Shown: one piece after another, positions 17,759-26,150 of the stretch
Layout: each line of letters starts with the position of its first letter
How positions within the stretch are numbered: position 1 is the stretch's first letter
Origin: an uncultured Dorea sp.
Lineage (GTDB): Bacteria > Bacillota > Clostridia > Lachnospirales > Lachnospiraceae
Length of the DNA: 64,000 nucleotides
Reading direction: 5' to 3'
Assembly (NCBI GenBank): GCA_910577685.1
Contig: CAJTOH010000017.1
Coordinates: 1 to 64,000 of the forward strand
Notes under the pieces: generated by a model
The model's input: only the letters and a program-made list of their open reading frames with translations
Database searches by the model: none
What the model was told of the DNA's origin: nothing
Program-made: the position numbers and the translations under genes

Positions 17759-19240
17759 CTATATCACTTCTACCCTGACCGCCACAGGCAAGTCTCTGCA
17801 CAGCCTGCGCTCCACATGCAGCCCTTCTTCATCCTGCCGCCAGCTCACCGTTTCATTCTCCTCCCCAAGTATCCGCACTTCTTTGATCAAACCATGGAAC
17901 ATCGTCGTCTCTCCTACTTGCTTCGCCATAGACCGGATGCACACTTTCCCGTCCTGCGGCCATCTCATCACGATTGCATAGATCATCCTTCCCTTTGACG
18001 TAAAGCGTATATCTTCGCTTGTGTAGGGGATCTCGTCATTATCCGAGAACGGCCCCTCGGGCAGCTTTGTACTCCCTTCCGCCTGCCTGCGCCACACGCC
18101 GGTTCCGTATATCGCCTCTCCGTTCACTTTGAGCCAGCCGCCGATCTCCCGCAAAATCCTCTCGTCCTCCTCCGGAATGGACCCATCCCCCTTGGGGCCG
18201 ACATTCAAGAGCATATTCCCGTTCCGGCAGACGGTCTCCACAAGGGCGCAGATAATCTGTCTGCTTGTCTTGTAATCCGGATTATCCGTATAGCACCAGG
18301 AATTCTTCGCAATCGCCGTGTCCGTCTGCCACAGATACGGAACCGCCTCGTCAAGTCCTCCGCGCTCCACCTCCACGATGCCGCTGCCAAACGCCATTGC
18401 GTCGTACTTATAGCAGATTCCTACTTCCTTTCCCCATTCAAGTCCTCTGTTATAGTAATACGCCGCCATCTTCTGAAATACTTCGCGGAACGCCTCATGC
18501 TGCACCCACCAGTCAAAATAGATCAAAGAAGGCCGATAACTGTCAATGATCTCGCACACTCTTAAAAGCCAGTCGTTCAGGAATTCCTCCGTAGGGTAGG
18601 GTTGGCTCCTAAGCTCCACAAAATCCGGTTCCGGCATGGCAGGCCAATAGAAATCCCCTCTCTTTAACGGTTCCTTGATATCGCTGTCGAATTCCTTTCC
18701 ATGCCCCATGAAAAACCAGTGTTCCGCCCTGTGGCTTGACGTACAGAAACGCAGCCCCTGACTTTCGGCCTCTTCTTTTAATTCACCTATTATGTCCCTG
18801 CGCGGCCCCATATCCCACGCATTATACTTCGACAGTGCGCTTCTGTACATCTGGAATCCGTCATGATGCTCCGCCACCGGGAAAATGTATCTGGCTCCCG
18901 CATCTTTGAACAACCGGATCCATTCCTCAGGATTGAACTTGTCCGCCGTAAACATCGGGATAAAATCCTTGTATCCAAAGTCCTTCTGCTCTCCATACGT
19001 CTTGCGGTGCCACTCCCACTCTTCCTTCTCCTGAATATACATATTCCTCGAATACCATTCACAGTTATGTGCGGGAATACTGTAAAGCCCCCAGTGAATG
19101 AAGATCCCGAACTTCTCGCCGTGAAACCATGACGGAGGACGCCATCTGCACAGGGAATCCCAATCCGCATGATATTCCCCCTCCTTTACGATCCGGTCTA
19201 TTTCTTCCAATCTTTCTCGTTCTCTTTCCATACTTTCCAT
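17759..19240 (-). CDS. Alpha-L-fucosidase, GH29
   Basis: 493 residues; ATG with GAGGAG upstream. Matches glycoside hydrolase family 29: WFHGEKFGIFIHWGLYSIPA near residues 34-53, EHHDGFQMYRS, the SSHRAEHW stretch, and the LIYFDWW segment whose Asp is the likely nucleophile, then NMLLNVGPKGDGSIP. The last ~90 residues form the C-terminal beta domain. No signal peptide, so it should act in the cytosol on imported fucosylated oligosaccharides, or its substrate enters by a transporter not in this window. Single gene, convergent with lysR. Linkage preference cannot be read from the sequence. Confidence 0.92.
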   Translation of the reverse strand: MESMERERERLEEIDRIVKEGEYHADWDSLCRWRPPSWFHGEKFGIFIHWGLYSIPAHNCEWYSRNMYIQEKEEWEWHRKTYGEQKDFGYKDFIPMFTADKFNPEEWIRLFKDAGARYIFPVAEHHDGFQMYRSALSKYNAWDMGPRRDIIGELKEEAESQGLRFCTSSHRAEHWFFMGHGKEFDSDIKEPLKRGDFYWPAMPEPDFVELRSQPYPTEEFLNDWLLRVCEIIDSYRPSLIYFDWWVQHEAFREVFQKMAAYYYNRGLEWGKEVGICYKYDAMAFGSGIVEVERGGLDEAVPYLWQTDTAIAKNSWCYTDNPDYKTSRQIICALVETVCRNGNMLLNVGPKGDGSIPEEDERILREIGGWLKVNGEAIYGTGVWRRQAEGSTKLPEGPFSDNDEIPYTSEDIRFTSKGRMIYAIVMRWPQDGKVCIRSMAKQVGETTMFHGLIKEVRILGEENETVSWRQDEEGLHVERRLCRDLPVAVRVEVI

Positions 19241-19385
19241 TCCGCCGTCTCCTCAAATGATTCATTTTCCTAGATAATACCATAATCATGAATCCCTGTC
19301 TAACATAACGGCTGATAATTCTGCAAGCTATCTATAGAAATTATGTTATAATAAAAAGAAAAATAATAATGCATGGAGGTATGAA

Positions 19386-19988
19386 ATGACAGAACAGGAA
19401 AAAATGAAAAAAGGATATCTTTGGCTTGACGATGACGAGAATATGGCTTTGCAGGCTCAAACAAAGAGTTTTGTGAATAAGTTTAACAGCTTGCCGCCGG
19501 AAGATATGGAAGGACGCGAAGCTCTGCTCAAGGATATTTTCGGAAACGTCGGCGAAAATGTATGGATTGTCCCCCCGCTTACGGCCGCAGTCGGGAAATA
19601 TGTATCAATCGGAGACGGCACATATGCCAATATGAACCTGACTCTGATTGACGACTGGAAAATAACCATTGGAAAGCATGTCCTTATTGGACCGAACGTA
19701 ACTCTGAGTACGACGGGACATCCTATTCATCCGAAGCATCGCGCAGACGGCATGTATTCATTTCCTATTACGGTGGGGGATAATGTGTGGATCGGGGCTA
19801 ATGTAATTATCCTGCCAGGCGTTACGATCGGAGAAAATTCCGTGATAGGCGCAGGGTCGGTAGTAACAAAAGATATACCGGCAAATGTAGTCGCATTCGG
19901 AAGCCCTTGTAAGGTATACCGGGAAATCAATGAACATGATGCGGAGTATTACTTTAAGGACAGACGGTTTGATGAACAGCCGGATTAA
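19386..19988 (+). CDS. Maltose/galactoside O-acetyltransferase family protein
   Basis: 200 residues, close to the usual LacA/Maa length. A short helical N-terminus (maltose acetyltransferase-type, ~5-60) is followed by left-handed beta-helix hexapeptide repeats (ITIGKHVLIGPNVTL, ITVGDNVWIGANVIILPGVTIGENSVIGAGSVVTKDIPANVVAFG). The catalytic His lies in STTGHPIHP (~residue 115). It uses acetyl-CoA to acetylate sugars; the acceptor is uncertain. ATG with GGAGG 9 nt upstream. Stands alone between the fucosidase gene and a non-coding stretch. Confidence 0.9.
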   Translation: MTEQEKMKKGYLWLDDDENMALQAQTKSFVNKFNSLPPEDMEGREALLKDIFGNVGENVWIVPPLTAAVGKYVSIGDGTYANMNLTLIDDWKITIGKHVLIGPNVTLSTTGHPIHPKHRADGMYSFPITVGDNVWIGANVIILPGVTIGENSVIGAGSVVTKDIPANVVAFGSPCKVYREINEHDAEYYFKDRRFDEQPD

Positions 19989-20044
19989 AATCTTTGGCGG
20001 CATATAAATTATTCCCGGCTATCCTCTCGGGATTTAGATCAGCC

Positions 20045-20125
20045 GGAAGAGAATCTCATTCGTATCTTCGTTCTCCTATATTTCCAAACAAAGGGCTGCG
20101 ACAGATATTAATGAGATTCTCTTCC
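20045..20125. repeat. 16-bp perfect inverted repeat with 49-nt loop
   Basis: GGAAGAGAATCTCATT (20045-20060) and its exact complement (20110-20125). AGATCA just outside the left arm is mirrored by TGATCT (20134-20139 region) outside the right arm, so an older, longer repeat is likely. It lies between the acetyltransferase gene and the AAA-ATPase remnant in a ~390-nt stretch without intact protein genes. It could be a terminator, or the scar of a small mobile element. Confidence 0.7.
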
Positions 20126-20138
20126 CCTGAAATGTGAT

Positions 20139-20204
20139 CTATACCACCGCCTCAATCAGAATTTTGTCGCCAAGAACAACCTCTTTTACTCCGATTTCCT
20201 TTAT
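20139..20204 (-). pseudogene. C-terminal remnant of an AAA-ATPase/nuclease gene
   Basis: On the minus strand the 20 codons before the TAG at 20139-20141 read KEIGVKEVVLGDKILIEAVV, closely matching the last residues of the intact AAA-ATPase at 4828 (VHEIAVGDKVLVEAVV). A TAA interrupts the frame just upstream and no further similarity is visible. Only a 3' stub of the gene survives. From here to the tRNA terminator (20205-20346) I see nothing else. Confidence 0.7.
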
Positions 20205-20346
20205 TTATTAACTGGACTTATGAAAAGATTTTATTCGATTTTGAACGGTCTAAAACGGTGCTTGTAAAAAAAGGAATTTTGAAAAAATAAGAAAAAAAGA
20301 ACGGAGACTTAGGTCTAAAAGGACAATGAGAGAAAGAGTAAGTAAC

Positions 20347-20373
20347 AAAAAACCCCGAAAATCGGGGTTTTTT
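20347..20373 (-). terminator. Terminator after tRNA-Cys
   Basis: Arms AAAAAACCCCGA and TCGGGGTTTTTT with a 3-nt loop; on the minus strand the T-tract follows the stem 4 nt after the tRNA 3' end. Confidence 0.88.
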
Positions 20374-20376
20374 GAG

Positions 20377-20448
20377 AGGCGCAGACCGGATTTGAACCGG
20401 TGAATCAGGGTGTTGCAGACCCATGCCTTACCACTTGGCTACTGCGCC
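20377..20448 (-). tRNA. tRNA-Cys (GCA)
   Basis: Cloverleaf on the minus strand: acceptor GGCGCAG/CTGCGCC with discriminator U, anticodon stem GGGT/ACCC and loop CTGCAAC giving anticodon GCA, T-stem CCGGT with loop TTCAAAT. The 3' CCA is not encoded. It has a consensus promoter upstream and its own terminator. Confidence 0.95.
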
Positions 20449-20495
20449 TTATCATATATCTTACATTTCTCTACATTGTGCTCAAGCACTTAATT

Positions 20496-20524
20496 AGTAT
20501 AACAAATACTTTCCATTTCGTCAA
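20496..20524 (-). promoter_or_regulatory. Promoter of tRNA-Cys
   Basis: Minus-strand TTGACG, 17-bp spacer, TATACT, about 48 nt before the tRNA 5' end. Confidence 0.75.
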
Positions 20525-20565
20525 TACTTTATTTCTCTATTTTTATAAAAATTTTTATAAAAAGC

Positions 20566-21705
20566 TCAAAAATATCCCGTCCCAAGCCGCAGTATATAGA
20601 TCGCCACCATAATCTTTACCCTATTCTCGTTCTTCAATATATCATATCCCAGAACTTTCTTGATCTTATCCAGCTTATACGCCAGCGTATTCTTATGGCA
20701 GTACAAAGCCCGCGCCGTGTGTACCGCGCTGCAGTCATTTTCAAAATACGTTTCTAAAATATCCATATAATCCGTGCGGTTCTCCCTGTCATACTTCAGC
20801 AGTTCCCCCACCGTCTCATTCACAAATTCCGGATAGATGGCCTCCTCCTTTACATCCGTCAGAATCTTGTAAATGCCCAGTTCATCATAGATTAACAGGT
20901 TCTTCGGGATCGCGGTCTTAGTCAGCCTGTAGGCCGTGTATGCATTCTCATAGGATCTGTGTATATCCCTGATCCCGTCTGCCAGCGTGCCGATTCCTGC
21001 ATACACGTTGAGATCTTTTCCGCACATCTTACGTAATTCCTCCCAAATCTTCCTGAGAGGGCAGCCTGCCGCAAGAATGATAAGCCTTCCGTTCTCCTCA
21101 TACGCAATCATGTTCTCCAAAATAAACCGCATTGACTTTTCAATCTTGTCCAGACGTTCATTTCCCGTCTCCTCATCATATGCATGGCAGCTAAGAATAA
21201 CCACCACATATTCCATATCCCGCAGGAAACCATTTCTCTCAAAATGACTCAGATAAGAGCCTTCATTCTCCGGATAATAGATCGAATTCTTAAGCGCCGC
21301 AATCAGGTTCGTTTCCCGCTGTTCATTCTTAAGAAGTATCTCCGCAAACAAGTGCATAATGTCAATATACGGCGTCGTCCAAGACGCCGAAAATATAGGG
21401 AAATGGATCTCGTTGCAGTAGTCTATGATCTCCCGGGAGAATGTCTTCTTCCCCCTGAACGACATAATCAACCCGCCTACATGGCGTCTGTCAAGCTCTG
21501 TTATATATCTTTTCAGCCATTCCTCCGAGGTGCAGCTTAACCCGGAAAAGAATACCAGTTCCTCTCCGTGCAGGGATGAGATAAACTCAATATCTTCTAC
21601 CACATGCATCCATGCAATCATTTTGCCAAAGCAGCTCTCCGTATGTAATCTAACATGATACTGCGGCGGGATTGCCGCATACAGTTCCTTTAACGCAACC
21701 GCCAT
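20566..21705 (-). CDS. PucR/CdaR-type helix-turn-helix regulator
   Basis: 379 residues. The C-terminal ~60 residues (DILETYFENDCSAVHTARALYCHKNTLAYKLDKIKKVLG) form the PucR-type helix-turn-helix with the conserved HKNTLAYKLDKI core. The N-terminal half resembles the purine-catabolism PucR ligand domain, and a GGDEF-like fold of CdaR type probably fills the middle. Such proteins regulate purine, sugar-acid or amino-acid catabolism. No obvious target gene is adjacent; the purine genes at 13.6-16.7 kb are 4 kb away. GAGGAG sits only 2 nt before the ATG, so the true start may differ slightly. Confidence 0.82.
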   Translation of the reverse strand: MAVALKELYAAIPPQYHVRLHTESCFGKMIAWMHVVEDIEFISSLHGEELVFFSGLSCTSEEWLKRYITELDRRHVGGLIMSFRGKKTFSREIIDYCNEIHFPIFSASWTTPYIDIMHLFAEILLKNEQRETNLIAALKNSIYYPENEGSYLSHFERNGFLRDMEYVVVILSCHAYDEETGNERLDKIEKSMRFILENMIAYEENGRLIILAAGCPLRKIWEELRKMCGKDLNVYAGIGTLADGIRDIHRSYENAYTAYRLTKTAIPKNLLIYDELGIYKILTDVKEEAIYPEFVNETVGELLKYDRENRTDYMDILETYFENDCSAVHTARALYCHKNTLAYKLDKIKKVLGYDILKNENRVKIMVAIYILRLGTGYF

Positions 21706-21733
21706 CGCTCCTCACCAATCCTTTTCATTGCTT

Positions 21734-21973
21734 AAGCAGCACAAGATCCCTTTAAAAAGGCTGCTTTTTATGTACAGTATAGCATCATTGTGCCTCAGAC
21801 ACAATTATTTCATAAATTTCTGTCTGCAAAAACCATTCCAAATGACTTCACTTCATGGTATATTGTATATGGAACACAAAAAATCTCCCCGAAATTTGTG
21901 TTTTTTATTTCAACCTTCAGATTATTTTCAAGAAAAGACCCCCGAAGTTCTTGCTTCCGGGTCCTTTTTCTTT
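21734..21973 (+). other. Non-coding stretch with three terminator-like hairpins
   Basis: The ~415-nt gap between pucR and the VanZ-like gene has no supported protein gene. Three hairpins are each followed by T-tracts on the plus strand: AAGCAGC/GCTGCTT (21734-21766), AACACAAA/TTTGTGTT (21873-21902) and GACCC..GAAG/CTTC..GGGTC (21937-21963, then CTTTTTCTTT). No gene on the plus strand ends here, so a small RNA is possible. No strong promoter was found. Confidence 0.35.
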
Positions 21974-22122
21974 ACAAATTCATGAAAATATGGCACACTT
22001 AATCATATATTTTACCGTATGTATTTCAAACTCATGCTTATATCAATGAATTTACATACAGGATTGACAGATAGACAGACAGGATTGATACATACGGATA
22101 TAACGAGGAAGCGAGGCGCCCT

Positions 22123-22695
22123 ATGAACAAATTCTTACTGAACATATTGAAACCCTTTTCTTTTCTCCCCGCCCTGCTTATGATGTACGTCATATACAGT
22201 TTTTCCGCACAGACCGGCGAGGTTTCCGGAAATTTGAGTTACAAGGTAAGCTACAAGCTTGTCGAAATCGGGAACGATGTGCTGGAGACGGGATTTACGC
22301 AAGAGCAAATCAGCCGGTATGCCCACAGGATTGAACATCCGGTGCGGAAACTTGCCCATATGACCGAGTATTTTCTGCTGGCTGTCGCCGTATCGTTTCC
22401 GTTCTACGTATACGGACTCAGAGGGTTCGCGCTCATGGTGGTGGCCGGACTTATCTGCGTAGGCTTCGCCGCAGGCGACGAATACCATCAGTCCTTTGTC
22501 GCCGGACGGGGGCCGTCGAAAAAAGACGTCATGATTGACAGCATCGGAGCCTTTTTCGGGATCCTGTTCGTCCGCATCATATGCTGGACTGTGCTGGCGC
22601 CCTTCCGCGTCGCAAAACGCTTGGAAGAGCGGGCGAGAAGGCGGGAACGGGCGCTTGACCGCGCAAGAGAGCGAAGGGCAGGACGGGTACGTTAG
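22123..22695 (+). CDS. VanZ-like family membrane protein
   Basis: 190 residues. Membrane helices near residues 8-27, 80-95, 100-118 and 135-155. Family motifs are SFSAQTGEVSG after the first helix, RKLAHMTEYFLLA in the middle and the DEYHQSFVAGRGPSKKDVMID block near 125-145. VanZ of Tn1546 gives low-level teicoplanin resistance by an unknown mechanism; most chromosomal homologues have no proven role. The charged tail (RLEERARRRERALDRARERR) is unusually Arg-rich. A hairpin overlaps the stop codon. Single gene convergent with the LytTR operon. Confidence 0.88.
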   Translation: MNKFLLNILKPFSFLPALLMMYVIYSFSAQTGEVSGNLSYKVSYKLVEIGNDVLETGFTQEQISRYAHRIEHPVRKLAHMTEYFLLAVAVSFPFYVYGLRGFALMVVAGLICVGFAAGDEYHQSFVAGRGPSKKDVMIDSIGAFFGILFVRIICWTVLAPFRVAKRLEERARRRERALDRARERRAGRVR

Positions 22696-22714
22696 TGTAG
22701 TACCTGCCCTGCCC
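22676..22714. terminator. Hairpin overlapping the VanZ-like stop codon
   Basis: 15-base arms GGGCAGGACGGGTAC and GTACCTGCCCTGCCC (two G-T type mismatches). The stop codon lies in the loop. Only weak T-tracts, between convergent genes. Confidence 0.55.
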
Positions 22715-22734
22715 CCAATTACCTTAAAAGTTTC

Positions 22735-23469
22735 CTACATCCTATCCAGCAACGCCCCTTTCATTCCCCTGGAAAACATACATTTCTCCCCATTTTTCAT
22801 GAGAATCTCCCGCCCTTTCAGATTAAGCTCGGCAATCTGAGCTACATTCACCAGATAAGCCCTGTGTACCCGAAGAAATCTCTCGCCGAACTTCTCCTCC
22901 AACTCCTGCATACTCCCGATAAAATCAATCCGGTCATGATACCCATGCAGCTCAATTCTGTGGGTTCTGCCCGCGGTTTCAAAAAACACAATCTCATCCA
23001 CAGGGATATGCTTAACCACGTCCATCACTTTCACGGAAAAGTACTCCCTCTCCTCCCCCTTTTCCTTACGCATACGCTCAGTAATCACCTTCAGGCAGCG
23101 GCAAAGCCCTTTCTTAAGCTTCTTTGGATTTCCCTTCACGATATAATCTAATGCTTCCAGATGATAACGGAACGTCTCAAATGCCAGATCCGAAAATGCC
23201 GTCACATAAATCAGGAAACCTCTGGAATCCAGTTTCCGAATCTCCTGCCCAAGTCCGAAGCCGTCCATCGACTCCCCCTTAAGCTCAATATCAAGAAAAT
23301 AGATTCCCCGCCCCGGCGACTCCTTCACAGCCTGAATAATCTCCTGGGGATGCCCGCTGCACAGCACGACTTCCATGTCATAGCCCTCAATCATAATCTG
23401 TTTTTCCAGATATTCCTTCTGTTCAGCACGAATCTTCGCATCATCCTCACATATATAAACCGGAATCAT
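22735..23469 (-). CDS. LytTR-family response regulator (AgrA-like)
   Basis: 244 residues. Receiver domain residues 1-125 with acidic pocket CEDD (8-10) and phospho-acceptor D60 in GIYFLDIEL; LytTR DNA-binding domain ~140-240 (EIVFFETAGRTHRIELHG, ERFLRVHRAYLVNVAQI). It is the last gene of a five-gene minus-strand operon whose kinase (24712-26076) is of the GHKL/AgrC type. AgrA-like regulators bind pairs of 9-bp repeats and often control peptide, toxin or competence genes. The likely target is the operon's own promoter near 28565-28593, where a 28-bp palindrome overlaps the -10 box. Confidence 0.9.
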   Translation of the reverse strand: MIPVYICEDDAKIRAEQKEYLEKQIMIEGYDMEVVLCSGHPQEIIQAVKESPGRGIYFLDIELKGESMDGFGLGQEIRKLDSRGFLIYVTAFSDLAFETFRYHLEALDYIVKGNPKKLKKGLCRCLKVITERMRKEKGEEREYFSVKVMDVVKHIPVDEIVFFETAGRTHRIELHGYHDRIDFIGSMQELEEKFGERFLRVHRAYLVNVAQIAELNLKGREILMKNGEKCMFSRGMKGALLDRM

Positions 23470-23522
23470 TCCCCAATCCCCTCTCTTATTCGTTACGCGG
23501 CTGCAGGTATTTCAGACAACTT

Positions 23523-24596
23523 TTATAAGGCGGATGTGTTATAGGCCGCAGCCGGCGCGGCGGTAACCTCAAGCGGCTCCTCACTGCGATACTGTTTCGC
23601 AAAGATGAATAGCCCAAACATAAGCCCATTGATTAAAAGCGTAACCGGAATATCCATCCAAGACATACTGTTATTTTCCACCGCATCTGCGGAAAACGTT
23701 CCGGAAACGACCATGATCAGATTATTATTCAGAAAATGTATGATTGCAGGCACCCATATATTCTCTGTCTTCATGTACGCAAACCCAAGGAATATCCCAA
23801 GGGTCACACAATTAATGATCTGGGTCACTGTCATAATCACTCCATACTCCGGCGTTACATAGTAGAAGAAATCCAGCGGCAGATGCCAAAGTCCCCATAC
23901 CACGCCAAGAAGCAGCACGCCCTTTCGCAGACCAAATTTCTTTTGAAGGATGGGCTGCAAATAATACCTCCACCCATACTCTTCTCCAAAGAAGGCGATA
24001 TATCCCAGCAAAAAATTCAAGGGCATGATTGCAAAATAAATCCACGCCTCCGCGCTTGTCATAATCGCGGCAAACTCCTGTAACTGTCCCGCCAAGCCGT
24101 TAAAAACCGCCACCCTCGCTAAATACAGAACTAAAAACAACAGGATACATCCTACGGAAGCCCTAAAGTTCCTCCATTTGATTCCATAAGCGGCCCTTTT
24201 CTTTTTCCCTGCCGCAATTAAACAAATCAGGCAAATAATGCTCCCCGCCGCCATCAGATATTGAACCGCCAAGCTGAACAACGGCGCCGTCCCTCCCGGC
24301 ATCGTCACCACGGTATCTGGCTTCCATACGGAAAGTACCGTAAATATGATGGAAATAACCGTCGTCAGAATAAAACAGATATAGAATGACCGCGGCATTT
24401 CCCTATCTTCCCTGCGGGTCAAAAGAAACGCGAACATAACCCCCATCGCGGGATATAACATCTGTGTAGAGGGAAACGCACTCAGCTCCAACTGGTTTAA
24501 ACTTCCATACCACATCAAAAGCCCTAACAAGTACGGTATCCCGTATGCGATCGCAATAAAAATATAAAGCTGCCGTTTTTCTGTTTTTGAACCCAT
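23523..24596 (-). CDS. CPBP-family intramembrane protease
   Basis: 357 residues, about eight to nine membrane helices; ATG with AGGAGGA upstream. The conserved motifs of the CAAX protease and bacteriocin-processing (Abi) family are intact: EEYGWRYYLQP (~205-215), GVVWGLWHLPLDFF (~232-245) and IIHFLNNN (~290). In Gram-positives these proteases process peptide precursors or give immunity to bacteriocins. It lies between the GHKL kinase and the LytTR regulator, so it may mature or degrade a peptide signal sensed by that kinase. No short precursor gene was found next to it. Confidence 0.9.
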   Translation of the reverse strand: MGSKTEKRQLYIFIAIAYGIPYLLGLLMWYGSLNQLELSAFPSTQMLYPAMGVMFAFLLTRREDREMPRSFYICFILTTVISIIFTVLSVWKPDTVVTMPGGTAPLFSLAVQYLMAAGSIICLICLIAAGKKKRAAYGIKWRNFRASVGCILLFLVLYLARVAVFNGLAGQLQEFAAIMTSAEAWIYFAIMPLNFLLGYIAFFGEEYGWRYYLQPILQKKFGLRKGVLLLGVVWGLWHLPLDFFYYVTPEYGVIMTVTQIINCVTLGIFLGFAYMKTENIWVPAIIHFLNNNLIMVVSGTFSADAVENNSMSWMDIPVTLLINGLMFGLFIFAKQYRSEEPLEVTAAPAAAYNTSAL

Positions 24597-24711
24597 CTTT
24601 TGCTCCTCCTTACTTCCAAATCAATTCAACAGCTTTATTTTATACGATTTTTTACGTTCTCAAACGGAAAATGCCTGAACCGGCATCTGTGATGCCTCAA
24701 CGGTCCCATAT

Positions 24712-26076
24712 TCACATCTCCTGAACTTTTAACTCTTGGATAAAATACCCGTCCTGTATCGTCGTAAGCGGCAGCGTCTTGTCATACTTCCCTAATATAT
24801 TCTTGTAATTGTCAAGCCCGATTCCCCTGCCCTTCCCCTTGGTAGAATAGCCAGGCGTCCCTATCCTATGGAAATCGACGGCTGAGTACAGCGTATTTTT
24901 CACACGGAATGTAGTATATCCACTCTGACTGCTGATCATGATATGTATCTGTCCGTCCTTCCTGCCCTGCACCTCTTCCATGGCATTATCCAAAAGGATT
25001 CCCAGGCACCGGCACAGATCCGTACTGCGAATCCTGGTAGACTCAAAGGGCTTCAACACCTCAAGCTCCCAGTGAATCTCTTCCTCCTGCATAGTTTTCA
25101 TTTTCTCCAGAAACAAGCCCTTCACCTCCGTCACACGGATATTAGCAAGCTGGTTCATAAGACGTATCTGGCTGCCTACCTGCAGGTCAAAATCCTCCGT
25201 CATCTCATGGATATAATTCTGGAGAGCCTCAAGGTTCCCCTCTTCCGCCTGCAGATACATCCCCGACATCATATTTTTAAAATCATGGCGGAACTTGCGC
25301 ACCTCCCGCTGCAGCCCTTCAAGATTCTCAATATACGCCCCCTGCTGGCTAAGGCTCACACTCTGGTCTTCAATGCGCTTCTGCTGGATTCCCTCCCGCC
25401 CTGTATAGATAAAGATCATATATACAATCAAAAGGAAAATTACAGATGTAGCAGGGTTATATCCCATCTCCCTTGCACTAATATCCACCACCTCCTGTAT
25501 GGTCTGGCTTAGAATCGGATAAAGTCCAAGAAAAACCAGAACTCCTGTCTTAGGCTTTTGTTCCTCCCACTGTCTAAACAGCTCTCTTGAATTTGTTTTA
25601 TTTAACAGTAGAATTACCGCACAAAAACCCATCGGAAGCAAAATCCACTCAAAGAATAAATATGCCCTTCTGTCCGACATAATACTCAAGTTATAAAACC
25701 GGTCAGGCGTACATACATCTGCCAGATTCCATCCCACATCATATAAAATCCTCATAAAGACCGACGTCGCCAGACAGACTTTGAAGGGTTTCTGATATGA
25801 CGTCTTAAGAACCAGCATCAGCCCGAATATGATGGCGTACGAGATTATGACTTCTCCACCGTTATGCGGCCACGAAAATAATCCTGACTTAAGGAAAATT
25901 GTAGCCGCCAGCGCAAAATAAAGCAGATACGCCAAAAGCGCGCCGATAATATTCCATAGATGCTTTCTGTTCTTGAACGGAATCCTGCCAAAAAGCTGTC
26001 TTGCCGCAGCCAAATAAAAAATCATTTCCATGCTTACACTCAGCATATTCCCACAAAAAACCTCAAAGAAAGTCAT
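24712..26076 (-). CDS. GHKL sensor histidine kinase (AgrC-like)
   Basis: 454 residues; ATG with AGGAGG upstream. The N-terminal half has about six membrane helices (~1-215), the AgrC/ComD type of sensor without an extracellular domain. The histidine lies in KFRHDFKNMMSGMY (~residue 250), and the C-terminal ATPase has GRGIGLDNYKN (~425). AgrC-type kinases detect secreted peptides. The cognate regulator is the LytTR protein at the end of the same operon. A 115-nt gap to the CPBP gene holds no convincing peptide gene. Confidence 0.9.
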   Translation of the reverse strand: MTFFEVFCGNMLSVSMEMIFYLAAARQLFGRIPFKNRKHLWNIIGALLAYLLYFALAATIFLKSGLFSWPHNGGEVIISYAIIFGLMLVLKTSYQKPFKVCLATSVFMRILYDVGWNLADVCTPDRFYNLSIMSDRRAYLFFEWILLPMGFCAVILLLNKTNSRELFRQWEEQKPKTGVLVFLGLYPILSQTIQEVVDISAREMGYNPATSVIFLLIVYMIFIYTGREGIQQKRIEDQSVSLSQQGAYIENLEGLQREVRKFRHDFKNMMSGMYLQAEEGNLEALQNYIHEMTEDFDLQVGSQIRLMNQLANIRVTEVKGLFLEKMKTMQEEEIHWELEVLKPFESTRIRSTDLCRCLGILLDNAMEEVQGRKDGQIHIMISSQSGYTTFRVKNTLYSAVDFHRIGTPGYSTKGKGRGIGLDNYKNILGKYDKTLPLTTIQDGYFIQELKVQEM

Positions 26077-26150
26077 TTTCTATCCTCCTGTTTCTCCCTC
26101 ACTCCTAAACCTACGTCCCTCACACTAGCTCCTATACACAGCCGAAAACC

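Noticed and set aside
20218..20424. Minus-strand open frame of 68 codons
   Set aside because: It starts inside the tRNA-Cys gene and covers its terminator.
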